Positions 1 through 9,654 of a DNA stretch of 64,000 nucleotides are shown here, piece by piece. The stretch is from Gellertiella hungarica. Lineage in GTDB: Bacteria > Pseudomonadota > Alphaproteobacteria > Rhizobiales > Rhizobiaceae. The stretch is from contig NZ_JACIEZ010000009.1 of the NCBI RefSeq assembly GCF_014197145.1, forward strand, positions 1-64,000, given 5' to 3'. Every line of letters starts with the position of its first letter. The first letter of the stretch is position 1. Made by a program: the position numbers and the translations under genes. The notes below the pieces were generated by a model. It did no database searches and was not told where the DNA came from. It saw only the letters and a program-made list of their open reading frames with translations.

Positions 1-225
1 GGGCAGTCCCCCGCAAACGTCTCTGCAAATGAAACGCTCATTGTTTGAGGAAATCAAAAACCGCAATGTCGATCTCCCCCCTTGAGGGGGAGATGCCCCG
101 GCAGGGGCAGAGGGGGGTGCGGCACGGCAAACTCGACGTAGTGCGAGGCACCCCGATCTCCCCCCTCGCGGCGAGCGAAGCTCGTCCGCCGGGGGAGATG
201 CCCCGGCAGGGGCAGAGGGGGGTGC
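1..225. repeat. Composite palindromic repeat cluster A (truncated by window start)
   Basis: Bases 1-70 match the core found in the clusters near 13.1, 18.9 and 54.6 kb, including the shared motif TTGTTTGAGGAA. Bases 71-120 are a palindromic unit whose arms ATCTCCCCC (72-80) and GGGGGAGAT (86-94) form a hairpin, followed by a GCCCC/GGGGC stem and AGAGGGGGGTGC. A long-loop variant of the unit lies at 155-225. Reading frames across this stretch give only low-complexity peptides (SPLEGEM...) and are not genes. Bases 226-390 hold no gene and lead into guaA. Confidence 0.85.
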
Positions 226-390
226 ACATCGGCATACGCAACACCCTGCCGAAAGAGTGGCGTGCGCATCAGCAAACTCCACGCCCCGGGGGCAAAAACC
301 CCTGTGCTCTGGGACAATCGGCACAATAAAACCGGTTCGGCATCGCAGGAGACGATTGCAAAACGAAGCGGTTTTCTCTAAAGGCTCGGC

Positions 391-1953
<1,563 letters not shown>

Positions 1954-1965
1954 ACTGAGACAGGC

Positions 1966-1995
1966 AAAAAGGGGCGGCGGGTGCTGCCCCTTTTC
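1966..1995 (+). terminator. Intrinsic terminator of guaA
   Basis: Arms AAAAGGGGC (1967-1975) and GCCCCTTTT (1986-1994) pair perfectly around a 10-base loop. The hairpin starts 13 bases after the guaA stop and ends in a T run. Confidence 0.85.
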
Positions 1996-2024
1996 TCTTC
2001 CGGGCCGGGGAGGGCGCGGGACCC

Positions 2025-2810
2025 ATGGGCATGCACCGGCTTTTCGATCTTTCGGGCAAGGTGGCGCTGGTGACGGGCGCCGGCAGCGAGAGCGGCATCG
2101 GCTTTGCCACGGCGCGGCTTCTCGGCGAGCTCGGCGCGAGGCTCGCCATCACGGCCACCGGTCCGCGCATCGAGGAACGGGCGGCCGCGCTTAGGGCCGA
2201 GGGCATCGAGGCGATTGCCCTCAGGGGAGACCTCACCGACCGCGGGGCGGTCGGCGCGATCGTTGCGGCCACCGAGACCGCGCTCGGGCCGATCGGCATC
2301 CTCGTCAACAATGCCGGGATGGCCATGGAAGGCGCAAGCCTCGAGAGCACCGCCTTCGACCGGCTGGCGCCCGACACCTGGGACCGGCTGATCGAGCGCA
2401 ACCTCACCACCTGCTTCAACATGACGAGGGCGGTCATTCCGGGCATGGCGGAACGGGGCCATGGGCGGATCGTCCATGTGGCCTCCGTCACCGGGCCTCT
2501 GGTCAGCATGCCCGGCGAGGCAGCCTACAGCGCCGCAAAGGCCGCGATAACGGGCATGAGTCGCTCGATCGCGCTCGACGTCGGGGCGCGGGGCATCACC
2601 ATCAACAGCGTCGCGCCGGGCTGGGTCGAGACCGCCTCCCAAACCGCAGTGGAAGCCCGCGCAGGCCGGGCGACGCCCCTCGGCCGATCCGCCTCGCCGG
2701 AGGAAATCGCCGCCGCCATCGCCTTTCTCGCCAGCCCCGGCGCGAGCTACATCACCGGCCAGGTTCTGGTCGTCGACGGCGGCAACTGCCTGCAGGAGAT
2801 CAAGGGCTGA
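2025..2810 (+). CDS. SDR family NAD(P)-dependent oxidoreductase
   Basis: This is a classical short-chain dehydrogenase/reductase of 261 residues. The Rossmann glycine motif TGAGSESGIG is near residues 17-26 and NNAG follows at about 90. The catalytic serine precedes Tyr168-x3-Lys172 in AAYSAAK. The C-terminal PGWVET and VVDGG motifs are typical of the FabG-like/glucose dehydrogenase group. The substrate cannot be read from the sequence. A second ATG lies two codons downstream (2031). The gene is separated from guaA by that gene's terminator, so it probably has its own promoter. Confidence 0.92.
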   Translation: MGMHRLFDLSGKVALVTGAGSESGIGFATARLLGELGARLAITATGPRIEERAAALRAEGIEAIALRGDLTDRGAVGAIVAATETALGPIGILVNNAGMAMEGASLESTAFDRLAPDTWDRLIERNLTTCFNMTRAVIPGMAERGHGRIVHVASVTGPLVSMPGEAAYSAAKAAITGMSRSIALDVGARGITINSVAPGWVETASQTAVEARAGRATPLGRSASPEEIAAAIAFLASPGASYITGQVLVVDGGNCLQEIKG

Positions 2811-2900
2811 AGGAAGAGCCCCCTGGGGCGGCCTTGCAATTCCGGTTGCACGGGATGCTTCCATGCGGTATCTTAGGAACGTCTAAACAGAGGACTTCCC

Positions 2901-3146
2901 GTGAAGGCACCGAAGGCGACGCTCTCCCGCATGATGGACGACCGGTCGACCCGCAAAGGGGTCGCAGGGCCGGCCGATGACGGCATGAGCGAAAGGGCAG
3001 CGCCACATCCCGCGGACACGCACTTTCCGCCGAGGAGCCCGGAGGGTGTCTTCGGGATGCTGAAACGGAGCGGGCCGCCCCTTTCCCTCGAAGAGATGGA
3101 CCGCGCCATCGCCGCCGAACTGGCAAGCCGACATGCAGGCCGTTGA
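2901..3146 (+). CDS. Putative VapB-like antitoxin with atypical N-terminus
   Basis: This 81-residue protein starts at GTG after AGAGGA (2889-2894). It lies directly upstream of a PIN-domain toxin and overlaps it by 14 bp, the usual antitoxin-toxin order. Its last 35 residues (FGMLKR.GPPLSLEEMDRAIA) resemble the toxin-binding tail of AbrB-type VapB antitoxins, which normally ends with a MLxxxxxPxSxEEMxxAI segment. The first ~45 residues are rich in Arg, Pro and Asp and show no recognisable SpoVT/AbrB DNA-binding domain. Either the DNA-binding domain has been replaced or lost, or this is a divergent antitoxin. The role is inferred mainly from position and the tail. Confidence 0.65.
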   Translation: MKAPKATLSRMMDDRSTRKGVAGPADDGMSERAAPHPADTHFPPRSPEGVFGMLKRSGPPLSLEEMDRAIAAELASRHAGR

Positions 3147-3525
3147 TACCAATGTCGTCGTCCGTTACCTGACCGCCGACCATCCGCAACAGGCCGCGCG
3201 GGCACGTGCAATCATCGGGGAACATAAGGTCTTTCTGTCGCTGACGGTGATCCTGGAGTGCGAGTGGGTCTTGCGGACTGCCTACCGGTTCGAACAGCGC
3301 GACGTGATCGATGCCTTGCGGGCTTTCTGTGGACTTCCCGGCGTGCGGCTCGATCAGCCCGAGGTTGTATCCACGGCATTGATGCTTGCTGAGCAGAAGG
3401 TGGACTTTGCCGATGCCATCCACATCGCCCAGGCAGGGACGAACGCGTTTTCTTTCGTGACGTTTGATCGGAAACTGGCGAGGGCGGCGCAGAAGGCCGG
3501 GCATCATTATGTGCGCGAGGCCTGA
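3133..3525 (+). CDS. vapC: Type II toxin, PIN-domain ribonuclease (VapC family)
   Basis: The 130-residue protein is a full-length PIN domain. The first acidic residue is Asp5 in AVDTNVVVRYL. A glutamate follows in ILECEWVLR, then aspartates in VDFADAIH and VTFDRKL, so the acidic Mg2+-binding set is complete. VapC toxins cleave RNA, often tRNA or rRNA, when freed from their antitoxin. The target here cannot be predicted. The gene overlaps the upstream antitoxin-like gene by 14 bp, implying translational coupling. It converges with the DMT transporter gene 7 bp away. Confidence 0.88.
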   Translation: MQAVDTNVVVRYLTADHPQQAARARAIIGEHKVFLSLTVILECEWVLRTAYRFEQRDVIDALRAFCGLPGVRLDQPEVVSTALMLAEQKVDFADAIHIAQAGTNAFSFVTFDRKLARAAQKAGHHYVREA

Positions 3526-3532
3526 ACGGCTC

Positions 3533-4405
3533 CTATGCCCTCTTCCCCGGCAACCCGGTCGCGAGCACCGCACCGCCGATGACGAGGAGGGCGGCGAGAC
3601 CGAGGGTAAGCGAGGCGGGGGCCTTGCCGGTCAGCACGAGGAGGGCCGTGGACACGAGCGGCGAGAGATAGGAGAGCGTGCCGAGCAGCGTGATGTTGCC
3701 ATGCTTGGTGGCGTGGTCCCAGGCGAGGAACGCAAGCCCCACGGGCCCGAGGCCGAGGGCGAGGATTGCCGTCCACTGCGTCGCGGTCGGCATCACGCTG
3801 TCCTCGAACAGCAGATGGGAGGCAAGGCCCGCCAGCGCCACGGCCCCGCAGACGCCCACCAGCATGCCGCTCGGCACCTGGCCGAACCGGCGGTTGACGA
3901 CGGAATAGCTGGACCAGACGAGCGCGCAGCCGAAGGCAGCCGCATAGCCCGTGACGCTTCCCGCAGGCGCAGCGTCACCGTTCTTTGAAAAGATGATCAG
4001 CGCGGTTCCCGCAAAACCCAGGAGGGCCCCGCCCAGATGGCGCGCCTTCAGCCCCTCGCCCGGCAGAAGGGCGGCGAAGAGCACGATGAAGAGCGGCCAG
4101 AGATAGCAGATGATGCTGGCCTCGCCGACAGGCGCGTTCTGCAGGGCATAGAAATACAGCGCGTGGTAGCCGAAGAGGCCGAGGAAGGCGACGAGCCAGG
4201 GCGCGGGCGCCTGGCGGAGCTCCGAAAGACCATCCGCCCCCCGGACCGCCAGCACCACCATGCCGCCCAGAAAGGCGACGCCGAAGGTGAGCGCCATCAG
4301 CTCGAAGGGCGGAATGGCGCCGGCGGTCGCGGTAAAGAGCGCGAGCAGCGCCCAGAGCAGGATGGCGACGATGCCGATCAGCGTGGCGCGGGTGCTGATG
4401 TCCAT
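3533..4405 (-). CDS. EamA/DMT family transporter, YddG-like aromatic amino acid exporter
   Basis: This 290-residue inner-membrane protein has about ten hydrophobic helices in two EamA repeats. The start, ATLIGIVAILLW, and the overall length match the YddG branch of the drug/metabolite transporter superfamily. YddG exports aromatic amino acids and related compounds. The assignment to this branch is by overall similarity, so substrate specificity is inferred. An AraC-type regulator lies 87 bp upstream on the same strand and probably controls it, since many rhizobial DMT exporters sit next to AraC or LysR regulators. Confidence 0.85.
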   Translation of the reverse strand: MDISTRATLIGIVAILLWALLALFTATAGAIPPFELMALTFGVAFLGGMVVLAVRGADGLSELRQAPAPWLVAFLGLFGYHALYFYALQNAPVGEASIICYLWPLFIVLFAALLPGEGLKARHLGGALLGFAGTALIIFSKNGDAAPAGSVTGYAAAFGCALVWSSYSVVNRRFGQVPSGMLVGVCGAVALAGLASHLLFEDSVMPTATQWTAILALGLGPVGLAFLAWDHATKHGNITLLGTLSYLSPLVSTALLVLTGKAPASLTLGLAALLVIGGAVLATGLPGKRA

Positions 4406-4492
4406 GGATCTTTCCCCCGTTGAGACGGGCAGGCTCTAGCAAAAGCGGGCCGGACTGTCTTGATCATTCCGGACGCGGCCCGCGGCGATCGT

Positions 4493-5245
4493 TCAAGGCG
4501 ACCGGTGAGGCGGGGCGCGATGGGCGAGCCGGTAGGCGGCGGGGCTCGGCCAGCCCTTGCGGCGCATGTGGCGGGTCATGGCGCTCTGGTCGGCAAAGCC
4601 GGTCCGGGCGGCGATCTCCGCAAGCGGCAGGCCGGTCTTGCGCAGCAGGCGGCGTGCCTCCCGCAGCCGCAGACCCGTCAGGAAGGCATAGGGGCTTTCC
4701 CCATGCACCAGCCGGAAGGCGCGGGTCAGCCGGTGCGGCTGAAGACCGCTGACGCGGCACAGCGCCTCGATGGTGACCGTGCCCGCAAGATTGGCCTCCA
4801 TATGGGCGACCGCGCGGGCCAGCAGCCCCGCCTCTCCCGGCTGCGGCGCATCGGAGCCGGAGGAAAGAGCGGCGAGAAACAGCGCGCACCAGTGGCCGAC
4901 GGCCTCGCGGGAGATCTCCGTCGCGGCGCGATAATCGACGAGCGCCTTGACCGGGCTGCTCACGGGAAAGAAGGCCTCGACGGCAAAGCGCTCCGCCTCC
5001 GCCTCGCCGAGGGGCACGCTCGACACGTCGGCGACGAGGAAACGGTTTTCGCCCGAGGCCTCGAAGGCATGGTCGATCCCGGGCGGGATCAGCGCCCCCT
5101 GCCCGGCGCGGACCGCCCCGCCCCTGCCGCCGATCTCCATGTCGAGCCGGCCCTCGACGGGCAGCACCACCTGCCAGAAGCCATGGGCATGGCGCTCCGT
5201 CTCGGCGCGGTAGCTGCGGAAATCCAGTCGGTCGATGGCGTTCAT
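4493..5245 (-). CDS. AraC family transcriptional regulator
   Basis: The 250-residue protein has an N-terminal cupin-like sensing domain (about 10-130, with VVLPVEGRLDMEIGG). Its C-terminal double helix-turn-helix spans about 150-245 (VSGLQPHRLTRAF and AARTGFADQSAMTRHMR). It is a ligand-responsive DNA-binding regulator. It lies just upstream of and codirectional with the YddG-like exporter, and divergent from the M29 aminopeptidase gene (148 bp apart). It may therefore regulate either neighbour. The effector is unknown. Confidence 0.9.
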   Translation of the reverse strand: MNAIDRLDFRSYRAETERHAHGFWQVVLPVEGRLDMEIGGRGGAVRAGQGALIPPGIDHAFEASGENRFLVADVSSVPLGEAEAERFAVEAFFPVSSPVKALVDYRAATEISREAVGHWCALFLAALSSGSDAPQPGEAGLLARAVAHMEANLAGTVTIEALCRVSGLQPHRLTRAFRLVHGESPYAFLTGLRLREARRLLRKTGLPLAEIAARTGFADQSAMTRHMRRKGWPSPAAYRLAHRAPPHRSP

Positions 5246-5393
5246 GGGCTCCCCCGGGCCGCGTTTGCAGAACTGGGTAGCAAAAGACGGCGCAGTCCTG
5301 CAACAGCCGCCCCGGGCCCGTTGAATTTGCCGCCTTTTTCCTGCCGGTGAAAGCGCATAAAGTCACCCGCACTTCAGATTCGAAAGGGTTCGC

Positions 5394-6629
5394 ATGTCTT
5401 CTCCGATTGATACCGCAAAGCTCGAGAAACTCGCGGAAGTGGCGATCAAGGTCGGCCTCCAGCTGCAGAAGGGCCAGGACCTCGTCATCACCTCGCCGGT
5501 TGCGGCGCTGCCGCTGGTCCGGCTTCTGACCAAGCACGCCTACATCGCCGGCGCCGGCATCGTGACCACCTTCTATTCGGACGAGGAATGCACGCTCGCC
5601 CGCTACCGCCATGGCAGCGAGGAGAGCTTCGACCGCGCCGCCGGCTGGCTCTACGAGGGCATGGCCAGGGCCTATGAAAACGGAGCGGCACGGCTGGCCG
5701 TCGCGGGCGACAACCCCATGCTGCTTGCCGCCGAAGACCCGGCAAAGGTTTCCCGCGCCAACCGGGCCAATTCCGCCGCCTACAAGCCGGCGCTGGAGAA
5801 GATCTCCAACTTCGACATCAACTGGAACATCATCTCCTACCCGAACCCCTCCTGGGCACGGCTGGTCTTCCCCGGCCTGCCGGAAGACGAGGCGGTGGCG
5901 AAGCTGGCCGATGCGATCTTTGCCGCCTCGCGTGTGGATGTGGCCGATCCGGTGGAGGCCTGGCGCCAGCACAACGCCAATCTCGCGGCCCGGTCCGACT
6001 GGCTGAACGGCCAGCGCTTCGAGGCGCTGCACTTCACCGGTCCCGGCACCGATCTGAGGGTCGGTCTTGCGGACGGGCACGAATGGCACGGGGGCGCAAC
6101 GGTGGCCAAGAACGGCGTGCTGTGCAACCCCAACATTCCGACCGAAGAGGTCTTCACCACGCCCCACGCGCTCAAGGTGAGCGGCCATGTGTCGAGCACC
6201 AAGCCGCTGAGCCACCAGGGCAGCCTGATCGACGAGATCCAGGTGCGCTTCGAGGAGGGCCGCATCGTCGAGGCGCGGGCCGCGAAGGGCGAGGAAGTGC
6301 TGAAGAAGGTGCTGGATACGGACGAGGGTGCCCGGCGGCTGGGCGAAGTGGCGCTGGTGCCGCATTCCTCGCCGATCTCGGCCAGCGGCGTGCTCTTCTA
6401 CAACACGCTCTTCGACGAAAACGCCTCCTGCCACATCGCGCTCGGCCAGTGCTATTCGAAGTGCTTCGTCAACGGCGCCTCGCTCTCGCCGGAGGAAATC
6501 CGGGCGCAGGGCGGCAATTCGAGCCTGATCCACATCGACTGGATGATCGGTTCGGGCCAGATCGACATCGACGGCATCCATGCGGATGGCAGCCGCGTGC
6601 CGGTCATGCGCAAGGGCGAATGGGCCTGA
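5394..6629 (+). CDS. Aminopeptidase, M29 family (AmpS/AmpT type)
   Basis: M29 metallo-aminopeptidases remove N-terminal residues from peptides using a two-metal centre. The 411-residue length matches the family (about 408-413). The N-terminus (KLAEVAIKVGLQLQKGQDLVI) is typical. The C-terminal IHIDWMIGS (about 379-387) carries the metal-binding His380 and Asp382. The stop codon overlaps the start of the next gene as TGATG, so the P5C reductase is probably made by translational coupling. AGGG precedes the ATG at a good distance. Confidence 0.95.
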   Translation: MSSPIDTAKLEKLAEVAIKVGLQLQKGQDLVITSPVAALPLVRLLTKHAYIAGAGIVTTFYSDEECTLARYRHGSEESFDRAAGWLYEGMARAYENGAARLAVAGDNPMLLAAEDPAKVSRANRANSAAYKPALEKISNFDINWNIISYPNPSWARLVFPGLPEDEAVAKLADAIFAASRVDVADPVEAWRQHNANLAARSDWLNGQRFEALHFTGPGTDLRVGLADGHEWHGGATVAKNGVLCNPNIPTEEVFTTPHALKVSGHVSSTKPLSHQGSLIDEIQVRFEEGRIVEARAAKGEEVLKKVLDTDEGARRLGEVALVPHSSPISASGVLFYNTLFDENASCHIALGQCYSKCFVNGASLSPEEIRAQGGNSSLIHIDWMIGSGQIDIDGIHADGSRVPVMRKGEWA

Positions 6630-7417
6630 TGGCGGCTCCGCGCTTCGCCGCGCTCGGCGGTGGCGGCTGGCTGGGCGGCGCGCTGGTGCGGGCAGCCCTT
6701 TCCGCCGGCGTCATCGCCCCGGCCACCACGGTCGTTACCTCGCGCAGGGGTGCCGTGGACGGCTTCGAGGCCTTTGCCGGCCTCGGCATGACGGCGGACA
6801 ACCGCCAGGCTGCCGCGCAGGCGGATGTGGTGCTTGTCGCCGTTCGGCCGGGGGATATCGATGCGCTTGACGCAGATCTTTCGGGCAAGCTGGTGCTGTC
6901 CGTGATGGCCATGGTGCCGATCGATGAACTTGCCGGCCGTTTCGGCTGCCGCCGCATCGTGAGAGCCATGCCGAACGCGGCTGCCGGACGGCTGAAATCC
7001 TTCACACCGATGGTGGCGGGGGAGGCGCTGGACGAGCAGGACCGCCGTTTCGCGGAGGCCTTTTTCGCCGCATCGGGCATTGCGGAATGGCTGCCGGACG
7101 AAAGGGCGCTCGACTACTTCACGGGGTTGACCGGCTCCGGCCCGGCCTTCTTCGCGGCGCTTGCCGCGGCGATGGAACGGGATGCCGTTGCCCGCGGCTT
7201 CGATGCGGCACTCGCGGCCAGGGCAATCCGGCAGCTGCTTGCGGGCGCTGCGGAGGAGCTTGCCGGAGAGCGCTCGCCATCGGAGCTCGTCTCGATCTTC
7301 AAGGACTACCGGGGAACCACCGCGGCAGGCCTGACGGCCATGGAGGAACACGGGCTGGACCCCCTGGTGCGGGCGATGCTGGAAGCCGCCGAGCGCAGGG
7401 CCGCCGGCCTTACCTGA
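6629..7417 (+). CDS. proC: Pyrroline-5-carboxylate reductase family protein
   Basis: The 262-residue protein begins at the ATG that overlaps the upstream stop codon; longer in-frame extensions run inside the aminopeptidase gene. The N-terminal Rossmann domain has GGGGWLGGAL, a variant of the usual GxGNMG. The C-terminal dimer domain carries TGSGPAFFAAL and KDYRGTTAAGL, which are ProC signatures. ProC reduces P5C to proline with NAD(P)H. Coupling with an aminopeptidase and the altered nucleotide motif suggest a paralogue, possibly acting on another cyclic imine, rather than the main ProC. It overlaps the convergent quinone reductase gene by 8 bp. Confidence 0.85.
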   Translation: MAAPRFAALGGGGWLGGALVRAALSAGVIAPATTVVTSRRGAVDGFEAFAGLGMTADNRQAAAQADVVLVAVRPGDIDALDADLSGKLVLSVMAMVPIDELAGRFGCRRIVRAMPNAAAGRLKSFTPMVAGEALDEQDRRFAEAFFAASGIAEWLPDERALDYFTGLTGSGPAFFAALAAAMERDAVARGFDAALAARAIRQLLAGAAEELAGERSPSELVSIFKDYRGTTAAGLTAMEEHGLDPLVRAMLEAAERRAAGLT

Positions 7418-8003
7418 TCGCGGAGACGGCGCGCCGGACCCGCTCCAGATGCGCCTTGCGCTTCTCCTCGGTGCTGCGGTCCATGTTGTCGAGGTTGAAG
7501 CTGCGGAAATCCAGCCCCCGGCCGCAGAAGGCGGCGATGCCGCGCTTCAGGATGCGGCGGACGGGATTTCCCATGTAGAACTGCACGACCCACCAGGGCG
7601 AGCCCGTGGTGGTGAAGGCCCAGAACAGGCGGATGCGGGTGAGTGCCGGCCGGATGCGACCGCCCTCCGGATCATGCGTGAAGGCGACGCCGGGCGCGAA
7701 GACGCGATCGAAGAAGCCCTTGAGGATCGCTGGGAAGCTGAACCACCACTGCGGGAAGACGAGGATGAGGCCGTCGGCAGCCTTCAGCCGCGCCACCTCG
7801 CCGCGAACCGCCTCCGCCCCGTAGCCATCGCTCATGTAGGCGCGGCGCTCGGCCTCGCCGAGCCGCGGATCGAAGCCCTCGCGGTAGAGATCGAGAAGAT
7901 CGACGCTGTGGCCATTCGCCTCCAGCGTCTCGCGGATGGTGCGGGCGACCGCGGCGTTGAAACTGTCTTCCAGCGGATGGGCGAGGACGAGGAGAATATG
8001 CAC
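7410..8003 (-). CDS. NAD(P)H:quinone oxidoreductase, flavodoxin-like fold
   Basis: This 197-residue protein belongs to the NQO1/KefF/MdaB flavodoxin-like family. The N-terminal beta strand and phosphate loop are MHILLVLAHPLEDSFN. FPQWWFSFPAILKGFFDRVF in the middle is the typical FMN/FAD-binding and dimer region. Members reduce quinones by two electrons and protect against oxidative stress. It lies 3 bp downstream of xseA on the same strand, so the two are probably co-transcribed. Confidence 0.88.
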   Translation of the reverse strand: MHILLVLAHPLEDSFNAAVARTIRETLEANGHSVDLLDLYREGFDPRLGEAERRAYMSDGYGAEAVRGEVARLKAADGLILVFPQWWFSFPAILKGFFDRVFAPGVAFTHDPEGGRIRPALTRIRLFWAFTTTGSPWWVVQFYMGNPVRRILKRGIAAFCGRGLDFRSFNLDNMDRSTEEKRKAHLERVRRAVSAIR

Positions 8004-8006
8004 GGG

Positions 8007-9611
8007 CTAGAACAGGCTCCCCTGCCCGGAGCCGCCCTCGCCGGGCTTCGGGGATCGCTTTCGGGAGGGGGCCGGCGACGGCGGCTGGGCGGCGGGCTCG
8101 GCCGGGCCTTCGCCCACGGTCGCGCCGATGCGGCCATCGGCAAACTCGATGCCGACCGCCTGCCCGGCGGCAAGCGAGGCCGCGAGGCTGACCGGGCGGC
8201 CTTCCGCATCGCGGACCACCGCATAGCCGCGCTTCAGCACGTTGCGATAGGAGAGCGATTGCAGCATGCGATCCTGCGCGGCGAGCATCTGCCGGTGACG
8301 GTTGAGCCGGTTGACGAGCGCCGTGTCGCCATGACGGGAGAGGCTTTCGAGACGCTCCCGGAGGCGGCGATATTCACCGGCGAGGCGGAGCGGCACGCCG
8401 TCGAGCGCCCCGGAGACCCGGTGCAGCCGGGCGCCGGAGAGATCGACGAGGCGCTCCACGCTGCGGCCGATCCGCTCGATGCGCTGGGAAAGACGCTGCC
8501 GCTCCACTTGCAGGCGCTGGGCCATGGTTTCGGGGCGAAGCTCGGCGGCGACCCGTTCGAAGCGCCGGCGCTTGGAAAGCGTGTTGAGCTCAAGGCCGCG
8601 CCCGAGTGCGGCGGCGGCCTCGTCGAAGCGGCGGCGCGGCAGGGCGAGCAGCTGGTCGAGCGAGGGGAAGGCCCGCATCAGCCCGCGCAGTTCCTGGCGT
8701 CGGCTTTCCATCTGGCGGACCTGCGCGTTGCGCAGTCTCGCGCCGAGGCCGGCGGTTTGGGCAAGGAGGTCGGCCCGGACGGGAACGGCCATTTCGGCGG
8801 CGCCTGTCGGGGTGGGTGCGCGCATGTCGGCCACATAATCGATCAGCGTCCAGTCGGTCTCGTGGCCGACGGCGGAGATCAGCGGGATGGCACTTGCGGC
8901 AGCGGCCCGCACCACGACTTCGTCGTTGAAGCCCCAGAGGTCCTCGAGACTGCCGCCGCCGCGCGCAACGATCAGCACGTCGGGGCGGGGAATGCCCTCG
9001 GCGCCGGTCAGGGCATTGAACCCGTTGATGGCGCGGGCGACCTCCTCGCCGCAGCCTTCGCCCTGCACCTTCACCGGCCAGAGAACCACATCGACGGGGA
9101 AGCGGTCCGCCAGGCGGTGGAGGATATCGCGGATGACGGCCCCGGTCGGCGAGGTCACCACGCCGATGACCCTGGGCAGGAAGGGCAGAAGCTGCTTGCG
9201 GGCGGGATCGAAGAGGCCTTCGGCACCCAGGCGGCGCTTGCGCTCCTCGATCAGCGCCATCAGCGCGCCGGCACCGGCAGGCTCCAGCGTATCGATGACG
9301 ATCTGGTATTTGGAGGAGCCCGGAAAGGTGGTGATCTTGCCGGTCGCGACCACCTCCATGCCCTCCTCGGGCCGGAACTTCAGCCGCCCCATGGTGCCCT
9401 TCCAGATCACCGCATCGATGCGGGCGCGATCGTCCTTCAGCGAGAAATAGGCGTGCCCCGAGCTGTGGGGACCGCGATAACCGGAAATCTCGCCGCGGAC
9501 CCGGACCTGATCGAAGGCGGTTTCCACGGTACGCTTGATCGAGCCCGACAATTCCGAGACGGAATATTCGGTGAGGTTGCTCGGCGAATCGGCATCGAAA
9601 AGGCTGCTCAT
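8007..9611 (-). CDS. xseA: Exodeoxyribonuclease VII large subunit
   Basis: XseA is the catalytic and DNA-binding subunit of exonuclease VII, which degrades single-stranded DNA in repair and mutation avoidance. The 534-residue protein has an N-terminal OB fold (about 10-110, with [11 protein letters not shown]) and a catalytic core (about 130-440, with [15 protein letters not shown] and [11 protein letters not shown]). A long helical region follows. The last 40 residues are a Pro/Ser/Lys-rich tail that varies between rhizobia. XseB is not in the window. Confidence 0.97.
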   Translation of the reverse strand: MSSLFDADSPSNLTEYSVSELSGSIKRTVETAFDQVRVRGEISGYRGPHSSGHAYFSLKDDRARIDAVIWKGTMGRLKFRPEEGMEVVATGKITTFPGSSKYQIVIDTLEPAGAGALMALIEERKRRLGAEGLFDPARKQLLPFLPRVIGVVTSPTGAVIRDILHRLADRFPVDVVLWPVKVQGEGCGEEVARAINGFNALTGAEGIPRPDVLIVARGGGSLEDLWGFNDEVVVRAAAASAIPLISAVGHETDWTLIDYVADMRAPTPTGAAEMAVPVRADLLAQTAGLGARLRNAQVRQMESRRQELRGLMRAFPSLDQLLALPRRRFDEAAAALGRGLELNTLSKRRRFERVAAELRPETMAQRLQVERQRLSQRIERIGRSVERLVDLSGARLHRVSGALDGVPLRLAGEYRRLRERLESLSRHGDTALVNRLNRHRQMLAAQDRMLQSLSYRNVLKRGYAVVRDAEGRPVSLAASLAAGQAVGIEFADGRIGATVGEGPAEPAAQPPSPAPSRKRSPKPGEGGSGQGSLF

Positions 9612-9654
9612 GTCCCGACACTAGCGGCAAAGCGCAGGCCTTAGAACCCTCTCC

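Noticed and set aside
45-329. Reading frames across repeat cluster A (and similar ones in clusters B-E)
   Set aside because: They translate palindromic repeat units into low-complexity SPLEGEM/QRGV peptides in several frames and on both strands, without ribosome sites.
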